A stretch of 64,000 nucleotides of DNA from Actinomycetospora sp. NBRC 106375 (GCF_030269665.1 NZ_BSTS01000001.1:434001-498000); one strand, 5' to 3'; numbered from the stretch's first letter, positions 38,361 through 48,203 are shown. Notes: a model not told the origin generated them from the letters alone. Translations and numbers: made by a program.

Positions 38361-38401
38361 ACTGGCTGGTATCTCTCGCTGGGCGAGAGATACCAGCCAG
38401 T
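38361..38401 (+). terminator. Strong hairpin terminator
   Basis: A 19-bp perfect stem, ACTGGCTGGTATCTCTCGC at 38361-38379 and its complement at 38383-38401, with the loop TGG. It begins 7 bases after the stop of the membrane protein gene. The stem has AT-rich steps unusual for this genome and no T-tract. Confidence 0.85.
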
Positions 38402-38480
38402 AGCCGACCGCGGCGTGCCGGGCCCGGGTCCTGCGAGGGGCGGACCCGGGCCCGTCGGTGCGCTGGTGTTGGCTGGGCCG

Positions 38481-38816
38481 ATGGCACGCTGGCGACGCAG
38501 CTTCCTGCGCGAGGTGACGGCCGCGCTCACCCGTCTCGGGCTGTCGTCGTGCCCGGTCTGCGACGGCGGCGAGCTGCAGGTGCTCGCCCGGCCCCGCGTG
38601 CTCCACGTCGGCGGCCGCGGCGCCCGCGGGTGGCTCCAGCCCGCCGCCGCGGACGAGACGATCGAGTACCTCGTCGCCGTGCGCTGCTACCTGTGCGGGC
38701 ACCAGCTGCTGTTCGACGCCGAGCAGTACCGCCGCGGCGACGAGCCGATGACGATCGCCGCCGACGCGAAGGACGAGGAGGCCGGCGCGGACGAGGGAGG
38801 CGGACCGGGCGGCTAG
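38481..38816 (+). CDS. Small zinc-ribbon-like protein
   Basis: A 111-residue protein with two Cys pairs, CPVC (24-27) and CYLC (about 69-72), spaced as in a zinc ribbon: SSCPVCDGGELQVLARPR and YLVAVRCYLCGHQLLFDAEQ. The C-terminal 25 residues are acidic and Gly-rich. Its function is unknown; zinc-ribbon proteins of this size often bind nucleic acid or protein. Its TAG stop and the polA TAG stop share one CTAG palindrome (38813-38816). The ATG is chosen because translation from the GTG upstream adds only low-complexity residues. Confidence 0.6.
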   Translation: MARWRRSFLREVTAALTRLGLSSCPVCDGGELQVLARPRVLHVGGRGARGWLQPAAADETIEYLVAVRCYLCGHQLLFDAEQYRRGDEPMTIAADAKDEEAGADEGGGPGG

Positions 38817-41569
38817 TGCGCCGCCTGGTCCCAGGAGCGCCCGAAGCCCACCGACACCTCGAGGGGCACGTCGAGCTCGAAGGCCGCCCCCATCTCGCGG
38901 CGCACGAGATCGGTGACCTGCTCCTTCTCCTCGGCCGCGACCTCCAGCACGAGCTCGTCGTGCACCTGCAGCAGGATGCGCGAGCGCAGGCCCTCGTCGC
39001 GCAGCGCCTGGTGCACCCCGAGCATCGCGACCTTGATGATGTCGGCCGCGCTGCCCTGGATCGGGGCGTTGAGCGCCATGCGCTCGGCCATCTCGCGGCG
39101 CTGGCGGTTGTCGCTCGTGAGGTCGGCCAGGTAGCGGCGCCGGCCCAGGATCGAGCTGGTGTAGCCGTCCTTGCGGGCCTGGGCGACGACCTGCTGCAGG
39201 TAGTCGCGCACCCCGCCGAAGCGCGTGAAGTACTCCTCCATCAGCTCCTTGGCCTCGTCGGTGGAGATCCGGAGCTGCGCGGACAGGCCGTAGGCGGACA
39301 GGCCGTAGGCCAGCCCGTAGTTCATCGCCTTGATCTTGGCGCGCTGGGCCGGGTCGACCTCGTCCTCGGCGACACCGAACACCCGCGCCGCCGTGGCCGA
39401 GTGGAAGTCGAAGCCCGACTGGAACGCCTCGATCAGCGCGTCGTCGCGCGAGAGGTGCGCCATGATGCGCATCTCGATCTGCGAGTAGTCGACGGTCATC
39501 AGCTCGGAGAACGCGCCGTCGGCGGAGTCGGACCCCACGACGAACGTGTCGCGGATGCGGCGGCCCTCGGCGGTGCGCACCGGGATGTTCTGGAGGTTGG
39601 GCTCGGTGGAGCTCAGGCGCCCGGTGCGCGCGATGGTCTGGTTGAACGTCGTGTGGATGCGCCCGTCGTCGGACAGCGCGTCGAGCAGACCCTTGACCGT
39701 CACCCGCAGCCGCGTGGCGTCGCGGTGCTCCAGCAGGTGCTCGAGGAAGGGGTGGGGGTTCGACTCGTTGAGCGTCTGCAGCGCGTCGGCGTCGGTGGTG
39801 TAGCCGGTCTTGGTGCGCTTGGTCTTCGGCATCTCGAGCTCGTCGAACAGCACCACCTGCAGCTGCTTCGGCGACCCGAGGTTGATCTCCTTGCCGATGA
39901 CGTCGTACGCCGACTGCGCGGCCGCCTGCACGCGCGCCCCGAACTGGGACTCGAGGTCGTGCAGCGCGGTGACGTCGACCGCCACCCCCGCGGCCTCGAG
40001 GTCGGCCAGCACCGCCAGCAGCGGCAGCTCGAGCTCGGTGAGCAGCGCGGTGCCGCCGAGCTCGGCGAGGTCGGCGTCGAGCTTGTCCGCGAGGTCGGTG
40101 ACCGCGCGGGCGCGCAGCATCTCGGCCTGCGCGAGCGCCGCGTCGGCCTCCTCCTCGCCGCCGTCGAGGGTGAGCTGCTCGCTCTCCCCGCCGTCCTCGA
40201 CCCGCAGCTCCCGGCGCAGGTAGCGCAGCGCGAGGTCGGCGAGGTCGAAGCTGCGCTCGCCGGGACGCGCGAGGTACGCGGCGAGCGCGGTGTCGCTGGT
40301 GACGCCCTCGAGCCGCCAGCCGCGCGCGCGCACCGCGTGGCTCGGCCCCTTGACCTCGTGGCCGGCCTTCGGGAGGTCGGCGTCGGCGAGCCAGGCGGCC
40401 AGCGCCTTCTCGTCGCCCTCGTCGAGCGCGGCGACGTCGACGTAGGCGGACTCGCCGTCGGCGGACGCGAGCGCGATCCCCTCGAGATCGCCGGTGCCGT
40501 GCGCCCAGTGGCCCCGGAAGGAGAGGCCGACGCGGGTGCCGTCGCGGGCGTGGTCGGCCAGCCAGTCGGCCACCGCGCCCGTCTCGAGCGCGGCGCCGCG
40601 CACCTCGAAGCCCTCGTCGGCCTCGGGCTCGGCCGCGGTGAGCGTGGAGAACAGCCGCTCGCGCAGGACCCGGAACTCGAGCTGGTCGAACAGCTGGTGC
40701 ACCGCGTCGCGGTCCCACTGGCGCACCGCGAGGTCCTCGGGCCCCATGCCGATGCCGTCGACGTCGCGGACCAGCTCGGTGAGCTGGCGGTTGAGCACCA
40801 CCGACGACAGGTGCTCGCGCAGCGCGTCGCCGGCCTTGCCCCGCACCTCGTCGACCCGGTCGACCAGCGCGTCGAGCGACCCGAACTCGCGGATCCACTT
40901 CTGCGCGGTCTTCTCGCCCACGCCGGGGATGCTCGGGAGGTTGTCGCTCGGGTCGCCGCGCAGCGCGGCGAAGTCCGGGTACTGCTCCGGGGTGAGCGTG
41001 TAGCGCTCCATGACCTGCTCGGGCGTGTAGCGCACGAGATCGGACACGCCCTTGCGCGGGTAGAGCACGGTGACGTCGTCGGAGACGAGCTGGAACGCGT
41101 CGCGGTCGCCCGTACAGATCGACACCGACATGCCCTGGGCCACGGCCTGCGTGGTGAGCGTCGCGATCAGGTCGTCGGCCTCGTAGCCCTCGACCGCGAG
41201 CACCGGGATCGCGAGCGTGGCCAGGATGTCCTTGATGAGGTCGATCTGGCCGCGGAACTCGTCGGGCGTCGCGCTGCGGTTGGCCTTGTAGGCCGCGTAC
41301 GTCTCCGCCCGGAACGTCTGGCGCGAGACGTCGAACGCCACCGCGACGTGCGTGGGCTCCTCGTCGCGCAGGAGGTTGATGAGCATCGACGTGAAGCCGT
41401 AGACGGCGTTCGTCGTCTGCCCCGTCGTGGTGTTGAAGTTCTCGGTCGGCAGGGCGAAGAAGGCCCGGTAGGCCAGCGAGTGGCCGTCGAGCAGCAGCAG
41501 GCGTGCTCGCCCGCCCGCCGGGGCGTCCGGGGTGGAGGTGGGCTGCTCTGCGGTGCTGGTCGGAGCCAC
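38813..41569 (-). CDS. polA: DNA polymerase I without proofreading residues
   Basis: A 918-residue family A polymerase. The N-terminal 5'-nuclease domain (residues about 20-300) has LLDGHSLAYRAFFALP, VFDV-type acidic sites, GYEADDLIATL and GDPSDNLPSIPGVGEKTA. The polymerase domain has the A motif VDYSQIEMRI, the O-helix RAKIKAMNYGLAYG and the C motif LQVHDELVLEV. In the 3'-5' exonuclease-like middle domain, the position of the DxE dyad reads GLSFRGHWAHG, so proofreading is predicted absent, as in mycobacterial PolA. It processes Okazaki fragments and fills repair gaps. It converges on the zinc-ribbon gene with a 4-base overlap. Confidence 0.97.
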   Translation of the reverse strand: MAPTSTAEQPTSTPDAPAGGRARLLLLDGHSLAYRAFFALPTENFNTTTGQTTNAVYGFTSMLINLLRDEEPTHVAVAFDVSRQTFRAETYAAYKANRSATPDEFRGQIDLIKDILATLAIPVLAVEGYEADDLIATLTTQAVAQGMSVSICTGDRDAFQLVSDDVTVLYPRKGVSDLVRYTPEQVMERYTLTPEQYPDFAALRGDPSDNLPSIPGVGEKTAQKWIREFGSLDALVDRVDEVRGKAGDALREHLSSVVLNRQLTELVRDVDGIGMGPEDLAVRQWDRDAVHQLFDQLEFRVLRERLFSTLTAAEPEADEGFEVRGAALETGAVADWLADHARDGTRVGLSFRGHWAHGTGDLEGIALASADGESAYVDVAALDEGDEKALAAWLADADLPKAGHEVKGPSHAVRARGWRLEGVTSDTALAAYLARPGERSFDLADLALRYLRRELRVEDGGESEQLTLDGGEEEADAALAQAEMLRARAVTDLADKLDADLAELGGTALLTELELPLLAVLADLEAAGVAVDVTALHDLESQFGARVQAAAQSAYDVIGKEINLGSPKQLQVVLFDELEMPKTKRTKTGYTTDADALQTLNESNPHPFLEHLLEHRDATRLRVTVKGLLDALSDDGRIHTTFNQTIARTGRLSSTEPNLQNIPVRTAEGRRIRDTFVVGSDSADGAFSELMTVDYSQIEMRIMAHLSRDDALIEAFQSGFDFHSATAARVFGVAEDEVDPAQRAKIKAMNYGLAYGLSAYGLSAQLRISTDEAKELMEEYFTRFGGVRDYLQQVVAQARKDGYTSSILGRRRYLADLTSDNRQRREMAERMALNAPIQGSAADIIKVAMLGVHQALRDEGLRSRILLQVHDELVLEVAAEEKEQVTDLVRREMGAAFELDVPLEVSVGFGRSWDQAAH

Positions 41570-41649
41570 GCGGCGAGTCTAGGCGCGACCCCCGACACAC
41601 CCGGCCCGCCCGGGCGGCCGCGCCCGGAGCACCGCCCTACGCTGCGGGG

Positions 41650-42105
41650 ATGACCAGTTCGCCGGCGCCCGAGTCCGCCCCCGAGTCGGTGGCCGTGCCC
41701 GAGATCGAGGTGCAGTACCCCGACGAGCAGCTCGCCGCCCGGATGGGCATCGAGATCGTCTCGTGGGAGGCCGACCGGGTCGTCGGCACCATGCCCGTGA
41801 CCGGCAACCGGCAGCCGTTCGGCCTGCTGCACGGCGGCGCCAACGGCGTCCTGGCCGAGACCCTCGGCTCCACCGCCGCCGCGATGCACGGGTGGCCCGA
41901 GCGCCTGCCCGTGGGCCTCGAGCTGAACTGCACCCACCACCGCTCCGCGCTGGACGGGAAGGTCACCGGCGTGTGCACGCCGCTGTCGGTGGGCCGCACG
42001 ATCGGCACCTTCGAGATCGTGATCACCGACGAGCAGGACCGCCGCGTGTGCACCGCCAAGCTCACCTGCGTCTACCGCTCCCGCCCGCCGGGCTCCGGGA
42101 GCTGA
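41650..42105 (+). CDS. PaaI-family hotdog-fold thioesterase
   Basis: A 151-residue hotdog-fold protein of the PaaI/YdiI type. GLLHGGANGVLAETLGSTAA contains the catalytic HGG and the downstream acidic residue, followed by VGLELNCTHHRSALDGKVTG and VCTPLSVGRTIGTFEIVITD. It hydrolyses a small acyl- or aryl-CoA thioester. ATG at 41650. It is divergent from polA, an adjacency seen often in actinobacteria. Natural substrate unknown. Confidence 0.88.
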   Translation: MTSSPAPESAPESVAVPEIEVQYPDEQLAARMGIEIVSWEADRVVGTMPVTGNRQPFGLLHGGANGVLAETLGSTAAAMHGWPERLPVGLELNCTHHRSALDGKVTGVCTPLSVGRTIGTFEIVITDEQDRRVCTAKLTCVYRSRPPGSGS

Positions 42106-42166
42106 CGGGGGCGCGCCGCCGGGTGGCGCTCGTCGTCCCTGGTCAGGAGGTCCGGAGCGCGGTGCA

Positions 42167-44956
42167 ATGGGTCGCGTGCCCGGCCCGCGCCTCCCCCTGG
42201 TCGGCCGCGAGGCCGAGCGGGCGGCGGTGCGCGAGCACGTCGCCGCGCTGGGTGACGGCACCGGCGGGTCGCTGCTGATCACCGGCGAGGCGGGCATCGG
42301 GAAGTCCCGGCTGCTCGCCGAGGTCGCGGACGTCGCCGCCGCGGCCGGGCTCCCCGTCCTCACGGGCCGCGCCGTGCCCGGCGGCGGCGCCCACCGCCCC
42401 GTCGCCGAGGCCCTCGCCCGTCCCCTGCGCGCCGGGCCGCTGCCGGCGACCGCCCGTCTGCGCCCCTTCCGCGCCGCCCTCGCCCGGCTGGTGCCGGGGG
42501 CGGTCGAGGACGACGCGCCGGATCTCCCCGCCGGCCCCGGCGCCGACCCGGCCGTCGTGCTCGGCGAGGGCGTGCTCGCCCTGCTCGCCGCGCTCCACGG
42601 GGACGCCGGCGGCGTGCTCCTGCTCGACGACCTGCACTGGGCCGACGCCGACACCCTCGCCCTGCTCACCTACCTCGCGGGCGCCGTCGCCGACGCGCCC
42701 CTGCTGCTCGCCCTCGCCGCCCGGGACGACGAGCCCGGCGGCACCGCGCTCGCCGCGCACCCCGACGTCACCGTCCTGCGCCCGGGGCGCCTCGACGCGG
42801 ACGCCGTCGCGGTGCTCGCCCGCGACGCGGAGACAGCGCGCGTCGACGAGCTCCTCCGGCGCTCCGAGGGGCTGCCCTTCCTGGTCCGCGAGCTGCTCGA
42901 CGCGGAGGCCGGCACGGTGCCGGCGAGCTGGGCGGGCCTGGTCGCGCACCGTCTCGACGGCCTGCCCGCCGGCGCCCGCGCGGTGGTGGACGCGGCCGCC
43001 GTCGCCCCCGGGGACCCCGACCACCGACTGCTCGCGGATGCCACCGGCCTCGACGAAGCGCCCGTCCTGGCGGCCCTGCGGGCGGGCGCGGCCACGGGCC
43101 TGCTCACGGTCGTGGACGGCCGCCTGACCTGGCGCCACGCCCTCACCCGCGACGCCGTCCTCGCCGCGCTCCTCCCGCCCGACCGCGCTGCCGTCGCCGC
43201 CCGGCTCGCCGCCGCGCTCGAGACCCGCGACGGGCCGGGTGACCGGGAGGCGGCCGCCGCCCTCCACGCCGACGCCGGCGACCACGCCCGGGCCACCGCG
43301 CTCCTGCTCGACCTCGCGCGCCACGACGCCGACCGGGGCGCCCCGGGCCACGCCGACGAGCTCCTGCGGCGCGCCGAGGCGCTCGGGACGGTGCCGGGCC
43401 CGGTGGCCGCCGCCCGCGTGCGCGTGCTGACCCTGCGCGGCGAGGCCGCGGGGGCCCTGGCCGTCGGCGACGCCGCCCTCGCCACCGGCGAGGTGACCGG
43501 CGACGAGCACGCCGAACTGTGCCTGCGCCTCGCCCGCGCGGCCGTGCTGGGCGGCCGGTACGCCGAGGCCGGCGAGCGGGCCGCCCGCGCCGCCCGTCCC
43601 GACGACCCTCGCTCGCTCGTCCTCGCCGCCGACGCGGCGTTCGGATCCGGCGACACGGTCGTCGCCACCGAGCGGGCCCGCGAGGCCGTGGACGCCGCGG
43701 ACCACGCGTTCGTCTCCGGCACCACCACCGAGGCCGCCGCCACCCTCTGCGAGGCCCTCCTCGTCCTGGCCCGCTGCTCGGTCACGGTCGACGACATCGA
43801 CGCCGACGCGCTGGTCAGCCGTGCGGTCGGGGTCGCGGCGGAGCACGGCCTGACGCCCTGGCTGGTCGAGGCGCTGTTCTCCCTCGGGGCGCGCCGGATG
43901 ACCCTGGGCGACTCGACGACCGCCGACCTCACGCGCGCCCGCGACCTCGCCGAGCGTCACGGCATGGTCGCCCGGGCCGCCCAGGCCGACCTGCTCCGCG
44001 CGGACGCCGCGCTGCACGTCCACGGCCCGCGCGCGGCCCTCGCGATCCTGATGCCGGCGATCGACCAGCTCGGCCGCCTGCGCCTCGGCACGCTCCAGGG
44101 CACCGCCGAGCTGTTCGCGGCGGCCGCGACGGCGCTCACCGGGGACCCGGCCGGGGCCGACACGCTGCTCGCCGCGGCCCGGTCCCGCCCGGACCTCCCC
44201 GCCGACGTCGCGGTGACCGGCCCGTTGGTGACGGCGCTGACGGCGCTGCTCGCCCACGACCTGCCGCGCGCGACGGCGCTCGCCGACCGCACGGTGCCCG
44301 CGGTCCTGGCCCACCGCAGCGCCGCGCCCATCCCGCTCTACGGGCTCTGGCCCCTGCTGCGCACCGCGGTCGGCGACCGCGACGCCGAGGCGCGCGCGCT
44401 CGTCCGGGGCCACCACGTGATGATCGCCGTGCCCAACCGCGCGGCCCTGGTCTTCGCCGACGCGATCGCCGCCGGGCGCGCGGGCCGGTCCGCGGAGGCG
44501 GTCGCGCTCGCCGCCGAGGCGGACGCGGTGCTCGCGGACTGGCCGTGGTGGCACCGGCTGCTGCGGACGGTGGTCCTCGATGCCGCGGTGCGCGACGGGT
44601 GGGGCGACCCGGTGCCCGCCCTGCGCGCCGACCTCGCGGTCCACGAACAGGGCGACGACGCCGGCGCCCGAGCGCTCGCCCGGACGTGCCGCGACCTGCT
44701 GCGCGCCGCCGGCGCCCCCACCCGGCGCTCCGGGGACGGGGTCGCCCCGGACCTGCGGCGGCTCGGGGTCACCGCCCGCGAGGCCGAGGTGCTCGCCCTG
44801 GTGGCCGAGCACCGCACCAACGCCGACATCGCCGCGCGCCTGCACCTGTCCGCGCGCACCGTCGAGTCCCACGTCGCCCGGCTGCTCGCCAAGACCGGGA
44901 CCACCGACCGTGCCGGGCTACGGACCTGGGCGGAGCGCGCCGCGGTAGTTAAGTAG
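42167..44956 (+). CDS. Large ATPase-LuxR regulator (MalT/LAL type)
   Basis: A 929-residue LuxR-family regulator of the LAL type. The P-loop GEAGIGKS is at 40-47, with VLLLDDLHWADADTLALLTYL as Walker B, and a domain opening LVGREAERAAVREHV. A helical repeat region (about 320-840) follows. The C-terminal LuxR HTH is LGVTAREAEVLALVAEHRTNA to ARLHLSARTVESHVARLLAKTG. The neighbouring FAD monooxygenase (start 45002, 45 bp downstream) is a likely target. GC at third positions is extreme, as in its neighbours. Confidence 0.85.
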   Translation: MGRVPGPRLPLVGREAERAAVREHVAALGDGTGGSLLITGEAGIGKSRLLAEVADVAAAAGLPVLTGRAVPGGGAHRPVAEALARPLRAGPLPATARLRPFRAALARLVPGAVEDDAPDLPAGPGADPAVVLGEGVLALLAALHGDAGGVLLLDDLHWADADTLALLTYLAGAVADAPLLLALAARDDEPGGTALAAHPDVTVLRPGRLDADAVAVLARDAETARVDELLRRSEGLPFLVRELLDAEAGTVPASWAGLVAHRLDGLPAGARAVVDAAAVAPGDPDHRLLADATGLDEAPVLAALRAGAATGLLTVVDGRLTWRHALTRDAVLAALLPPDRAAVAARLAAALETRDGPGDREAAAALHADAGDHARATALLLDLARHDADRGAPGHADELLRRAEALGTVPGPVAAARVRVLTLRGEAAGALAVGDAALATGEVTGDEHAELCLRLARAAVLGGRYAEAGERAARAARPDDPRSLVLAADAAFGSGDTVVATERAREAVDAADHAFVSGTTTEAAATLCEALLVLARCSVTVDDIDADALVSRAVGVAAEHGLTPWLVEALFSLGARRMTLGDSTTADLTRARDLAERHGMVARAAQADLLRADAALHVHGPRAALAILMPAIDQLGRLRLGTLQGTAELFAAAATALTGDPAGADTLLAAARSRPDLPADVAVTGPLVTALTALLAHDLPRATALADRTVPAVLAHRSAAPIPLYGLWPLLRTAVGDRDAEARALVRGHHVMIAVPNRAALVFADAIAAGRAGRSAEAVALAAEADAVLADWPWWHRLLRTVVLDAAVRDGWGDPVPALRADLAVHEQGDDAGARALARTCRDLLRAAGAPTRRSGDGVAPDLRRLGVTAREAEVLALVAEHRTNADIAARLHLSARTVESHVARLLAKTGTTDRAGLRTWAERAAVVK

Positions 44957-45001
44957 TCAGCACGGATCCGCCGCGAGCCCGGCGTCGCGACCCTCGACGC
45001 C

Positions 45002-46636
45002 ATGAGCAACCACGAGAGCCACCACCAGACCCACGTCCTCGTCGTCGGCGCCGGCCCGGCCGGCCTCGCGACCGCGATCTCCGCCGCGCGCCACGGCGCG
45101 CAGGTGCTGGTCGTCGAACGGCATCGCACCACCTCGATCCATCCCCGGGCCTCGGGGCTGAGCACCCGCACGATGGAGATCTTCCGGAGCTGGGGCGTCG
45201 GCGACGCCGTGCGCGCCGCCAGCTCGAAGGTCGTCCCCCGCGCCGCGTTCGGCACGACGCTCGACGACCCGGAGATGACCGAGAACCCGCTCGGCTTCCC
45301 CCTCCCCCGCGAGGCCCTGACGGTCAGCCCGACCTTCCCGGCCTGCTGCGCCCAGGACCACCTGGAACCGATCCTGCTCGCCGCCGCCCGCCGCGCCGGG
45401 GTCGAGGTCCGGTTCGACACGGAGCTCACCGACCTCGCCGTCGACGACGCCGGTGCCTGGGCCCGGGTCGTCGACCGGTCGACGGGCAGCACGTCGACGG
45501 TGACCAGCCGCTTCGTGGTCGGTGCCGACGGCCCGCGCAGCCGCGTGCGCGCGGCGCTCGGGATCGACACCACGCCCCTCGGCGGAATCGGGCGGCACGT
45601 GCAGATGCTGTTCCGTGCCGACCTCTCGGCGGCGATCGGCGACCGGCGTCACGCGCTGTACTCCCTGACCTGCGGCGAGGCCACCGGGCTGATCATCGCC
45701 TTCGGGGAGGACGCGGGCACCGACCGCTGGGGCTACGCCCGCCCGTGCCCGACCGATGCCGACCTCCCCGCCGACGACGCGCGGTGGACCGCCCTGCTGC
45801 GCACCGCCACCGGCATCCCGGACCTCGAGCCCGACCTGCTCGGCACCGCCGTCTTCGACCTCGACGCCGAGCTCGCCACCGCCTCCCGGGCGGGCGCGGC
45901 GTTCCTCGTCGGCGACGCGGCGCACCGGATGACACCGGTCAACGCCGTCGGGCTCAACACCGCCGTGCAGGACGGGCACGGTCTCGGCTGGAAGCTGGCC
46001 TGGGCCGCCCGGGGGGACGCCGGCGAGGCGCTGCTCGCGAGCTACGTCGCCGAGCGGCGGCCGGTCGGCGAGCGCAACGCGCGCCGCTCGGCGCGTCCCG
46101 GCGAGACCGACCCGTCCGACGGCGTCGTCGGCGACCTCGGCACGCGGTACGCCTCCGCCGTGATCGCCGGCGCGGGGGCTGGGCTCGTCGACCCGGCGGA
46201 CCTCGCCGCGGCACCCGGCGAGCGCGCCCCGCACGTGTGGACCACGGTCGACGGGCGGCGGCGCTCCACGCTCGACCTCTGGGACTCCCGGCTCACCCTC
46301 GTGACCGCCGACGCGACCTGGCGCGACACCGCCGGGGTGCTGGGCGTCGCCGCCCCGGAGTTCCACGACCCCGACGGCCGGCTCGCGCGGGCGTACCGGC
46401 TCGCCGGCGGCGGCGCCGTGCTCGTCCGGCCCGACGGCTACGTGGCCTGGCGCCACGACGCCGCCGTCACCGACCCCGTCGCGGCCCTGCGCGACGCGGT
46501 CGCCGTGGCGCTGGGGCGTCCGGTGGACGACGTGGGGCGTCAGCTCACGCCGAGGTACGCGTCCTGGACCGTCGGGTCGGCGAGCAGCTCCGCGCCCGTG
46601 CCGGAGCGGGTGACCTCGCCGGTCTCCATCACGTAG
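45002..46636 (+). CDS. FAD-dependent aromatic hydroxylase-type monooxygenase
   Basis: A 544-residue class A flavin monooxygenase. GAGPAG (16-21) binds FAD, GADGPRSRVR is the second motif, and GDAAHRMTPVNAVGLNTAVQD is the FAD ribityl/phenol-hydroxylase motif. The order matches the PheA/TfdB and polyketide-hydroxylase group acting on phenols or polyketides with NAD(P)H and O2. Residues after about 515 extend 97 bases into the convergent livF gene; the ordinary domain end is near GRPVDD, so the last 30 or so codons may be stop-loss read-through. It probably belongs to a unit with the upstream LuxR gene. Confidence 0.85.
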   Translation: MSNHESHHQTHVLVVGAGPAGLATAISAARHGAQVLVVERHRTTSIHPRASGLSTRTMEIFRSWGVGDAVRAASSKVVPRAAFGTTLDDPEMTENPLGFPLPREALTVSPTFPACCAQDHLEPILLAAARRAGVEVRFDTELTDLAVDDAGAWARVVDRSTGSTSTVTSRFVVGADGPRSRVRAALGIDTTPLGGIGRHVQMLFRADLSAAIGDRRHALYSLTCGEATGLIIAFGEDAGTDRWGYARPCPTDADLPADDARWTALLRTATGIPDLEPDLLGTAVFDLDAELATASRAGAAFLVGDAAHRMTPVNAVGLNTAVQDGHGLGWKLAWAARGDAGEALLASYVAERRPVGERNARRSARPGETDPSDGVVGDLGTRYASAVIAGAGAGLVDPADLAAAPGERAPHVWTTVDGRRRSTLDLWDSRLTLVTADATWRDTAGVLGVAAPEFHDPDGRLARAYRLAGGGAVLVRPDGYVAWRHDAAVTDPVAALRDAVAVALGRPVDDVGRQLTPRYASWTVGSASSSAPVPERVTSPVSIT

Positions 46637-47259
46637 GCCTCGTGGGCGAGGCCGAGGGCCTGGGTCGCGTTCTGCTCGACGAGCAGCACCGTGGTCCCCT
46701 CGCGGTTGATCTCCTCGATCACGCGGAAGATCTGCGCGATGAACTGCGGCGCGAGGCCCATGGAGGGCTCGTCGAGCAGCAGGAGCCGCGGCCTCGCCAT
46801 GAGTGCGCGGCCCATGGCGAGCATCTGCTGCTCGCCGCCGGAGAGCGTGCCGCCGGCCTGGGAGCGGCGTTCCGCGAGCCGCGGGAACAGCGCGTAGACC
46901 CGTTCCAGGTCGGCGGCGAACTCGGGGCTGCGCCGGTCCGAGCGCAGGTAGGCACCCATGTCGATGTTCTCGGCCACCGTCATGCCGGGGAAGATCCCCC
47001 GGCCTTCCGGCACCTGGCTGATGCCCTTCTTGACGCGCAGGTCGGCGCGCACGGACGTGAGGTCCTCGCCCTCGAAGCGCATCGCCCCGGACTGGAGACC
47101 GAGGATCCCCGAGATCGCCCGCATCGTCGTCGACTTGCCGGCGCCGTTCGCCCCGATGAGGGCGACGATCTGGCCCTCCTCGACGCGCAGGGAGATCCCG
47201 CGCAGGGCCTGGATGCGTCCGTAGGCGACGTGCACGTCCTCCAGCTCGAGCAGGCTCAC
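46540..47259 (-). CDS. livF: Branched-chain amino acid ABC transporter ATPase LivF
   Basis: A 239-residue ABC ATPase. Walker A GANGAGKST, the LSGGEQQMLAMGRALMARP signature and Walker B LLLLDEPSMGLAP are intact, followed by LVEQNATQAL. The length and the GRGIFPGMTV segment match LivF. With LivG it powers the LivHM permease. The GTG start overlaps the livG stop by 4 bases (47256-47259). Its 3' end overlaps the convergent monooxygenase by 97 bases. Confidence 0.96.
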   Translation of the reverse strand: MSLLELEDVHVAYGRIQALRGISLRVEEGQIVALIGANGAGKSTTMRAISGILGLQSGAMRFEGEDLTSVRADLRVKKGISQVPEGRGIFPGMTVAENIDMGAYLRSDRRSPEFAADLERVYALFPRLAERRSQAGGTLSGGEQQMLAMGRALMARPRLLLLDEPSMGLAPQFIAQIFRVIEEINREGTTVLLVEQNATQALGLAHEAYVMETGEVTRSGTGAELLADPTVQDAYLGVS

Positions 47260-48203
47260 GCGTTCTCCTCCCCCGCGGTCGCGGGCGTGACCTCGTCGAT
47301 CGCGCCGCCCAGGTACGCCGAGATCACCGCCGGGTCGCGCCGGACCTCGTCGGGCGCGCCGTCGGCGATCTTGCGGCCGAAGTCGAGCACGACGAGGCGG
47401 TCGGTGACGCCGAGGACGACGCGCATGTCGTGCTCGACGATGACCACGGTGTACCCGTCGTCCCGGATCTTGAGGATGAGCTCGGAGAGCGCGTCCTTCT
47501 CCGTGGCCGAGAACCCGGCGGCGGGCTCGTCCAGGCACAGCAGCTTGGGCTCCGTCGCGAGCGCGCGGGCGATCTCGAGGCGGCGCTGGTAGCCGTAGGG
47601 CAGGGCGGTGGCCTTGTCGGCGGCCCGGTCGGCGATACCGACGAACTCCAGCAGCGCCATCGCCTTCTCGACGCCCTCGCGCTCCTCGCGGCGGTGGCGC
47701 GGCAGGCGCAGCAGCGCGCCGGGGATCGAGGTCCGGTGCCGGGCGTCGGTGCCCACGACGACGTTCTCCAGTGCGGTCATCGCGCCGAAGAGGCGGATGT
47801 TCTGGAACGTCCGCGCCACGCCCTCCTGGATGATCCGGTAGCGCTTCATCCGCGAGAGCGACCGGCCCTCGAGCAGGACGTCGCCCGAGGTGGGCCGGTA
47901 GACGCCGGTCATGATGTTGAAGCAGGTGGTCTTGCCGGCGCCGTTCGGGCCGATCAGGCCGAGGATCTCGCCGCGCTTCACGTCGAAGGTGACGTCGTCG
48001 AGCGCGGTGAGGCCGCCGAACCGCACGGTCAGGCCGTCGACCGCGAGCAGGGTCTCGCCCTGTGCGACCGTCGAGACGCGCACGGGCGCGACCGACGACG
48101 CGACCGCCGCGTCGTGCTCGGCCCGCTCGGCGGCGTCCATGTGCTCGAGCGAGGAGAGGATGCCCTCGCCGGGGTCACCGCCGCGCCGCGTCGGCTCGCT
48201 CAT
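47256..48203 (-). CDS. livG: Branched-chain amino acid ABC transporter ATPase LivG
   Basis: A 315-residue ABC ATPase with a 50-residue N-terminal extension before [13 protein letters not shown]. Walker [10 protein letters not shown], the LivG hallmark [20 protein letters not shown], the signature [13 protein letters not shown] (a degenerate LSGGQ-type) and Walker [13 protein letters not shown] are present, followed by [12 protein letters not shown]. The 50-residue extension is uncommon for LivG and may be a start-site choice, but the ATG overlap with livM (ATGA, 48200-48203) supports it. Confidence 0.95.
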   Translation of the reverse strand: MSEPTRRGGDPGEGILSSLEHMDAAERAEHDAAVASSVAPVRVSTVAQGETLLAVDGLTVRFGGLTALDDVTFDVKRGEILGLIGPNGAGKTTCFNIMTGVYRPTSGDVLLEGRSLSRMKRYRIIQEGVARTFQNIRLFGAMTALENVVVGTDARHRTSIPGALLRLPRHRREEREGVEKAMALLEFVGIADRAADKATALPYGYQRRLEIARALATEPKLLCLDEPAAGFSATEKDALSELILKIRDDGYTVVIVEHDMRVVLGVTDRLVVLDFGRKIADGAPDEVRRDPAVISAYLGGAIDEVTPATAGEENA

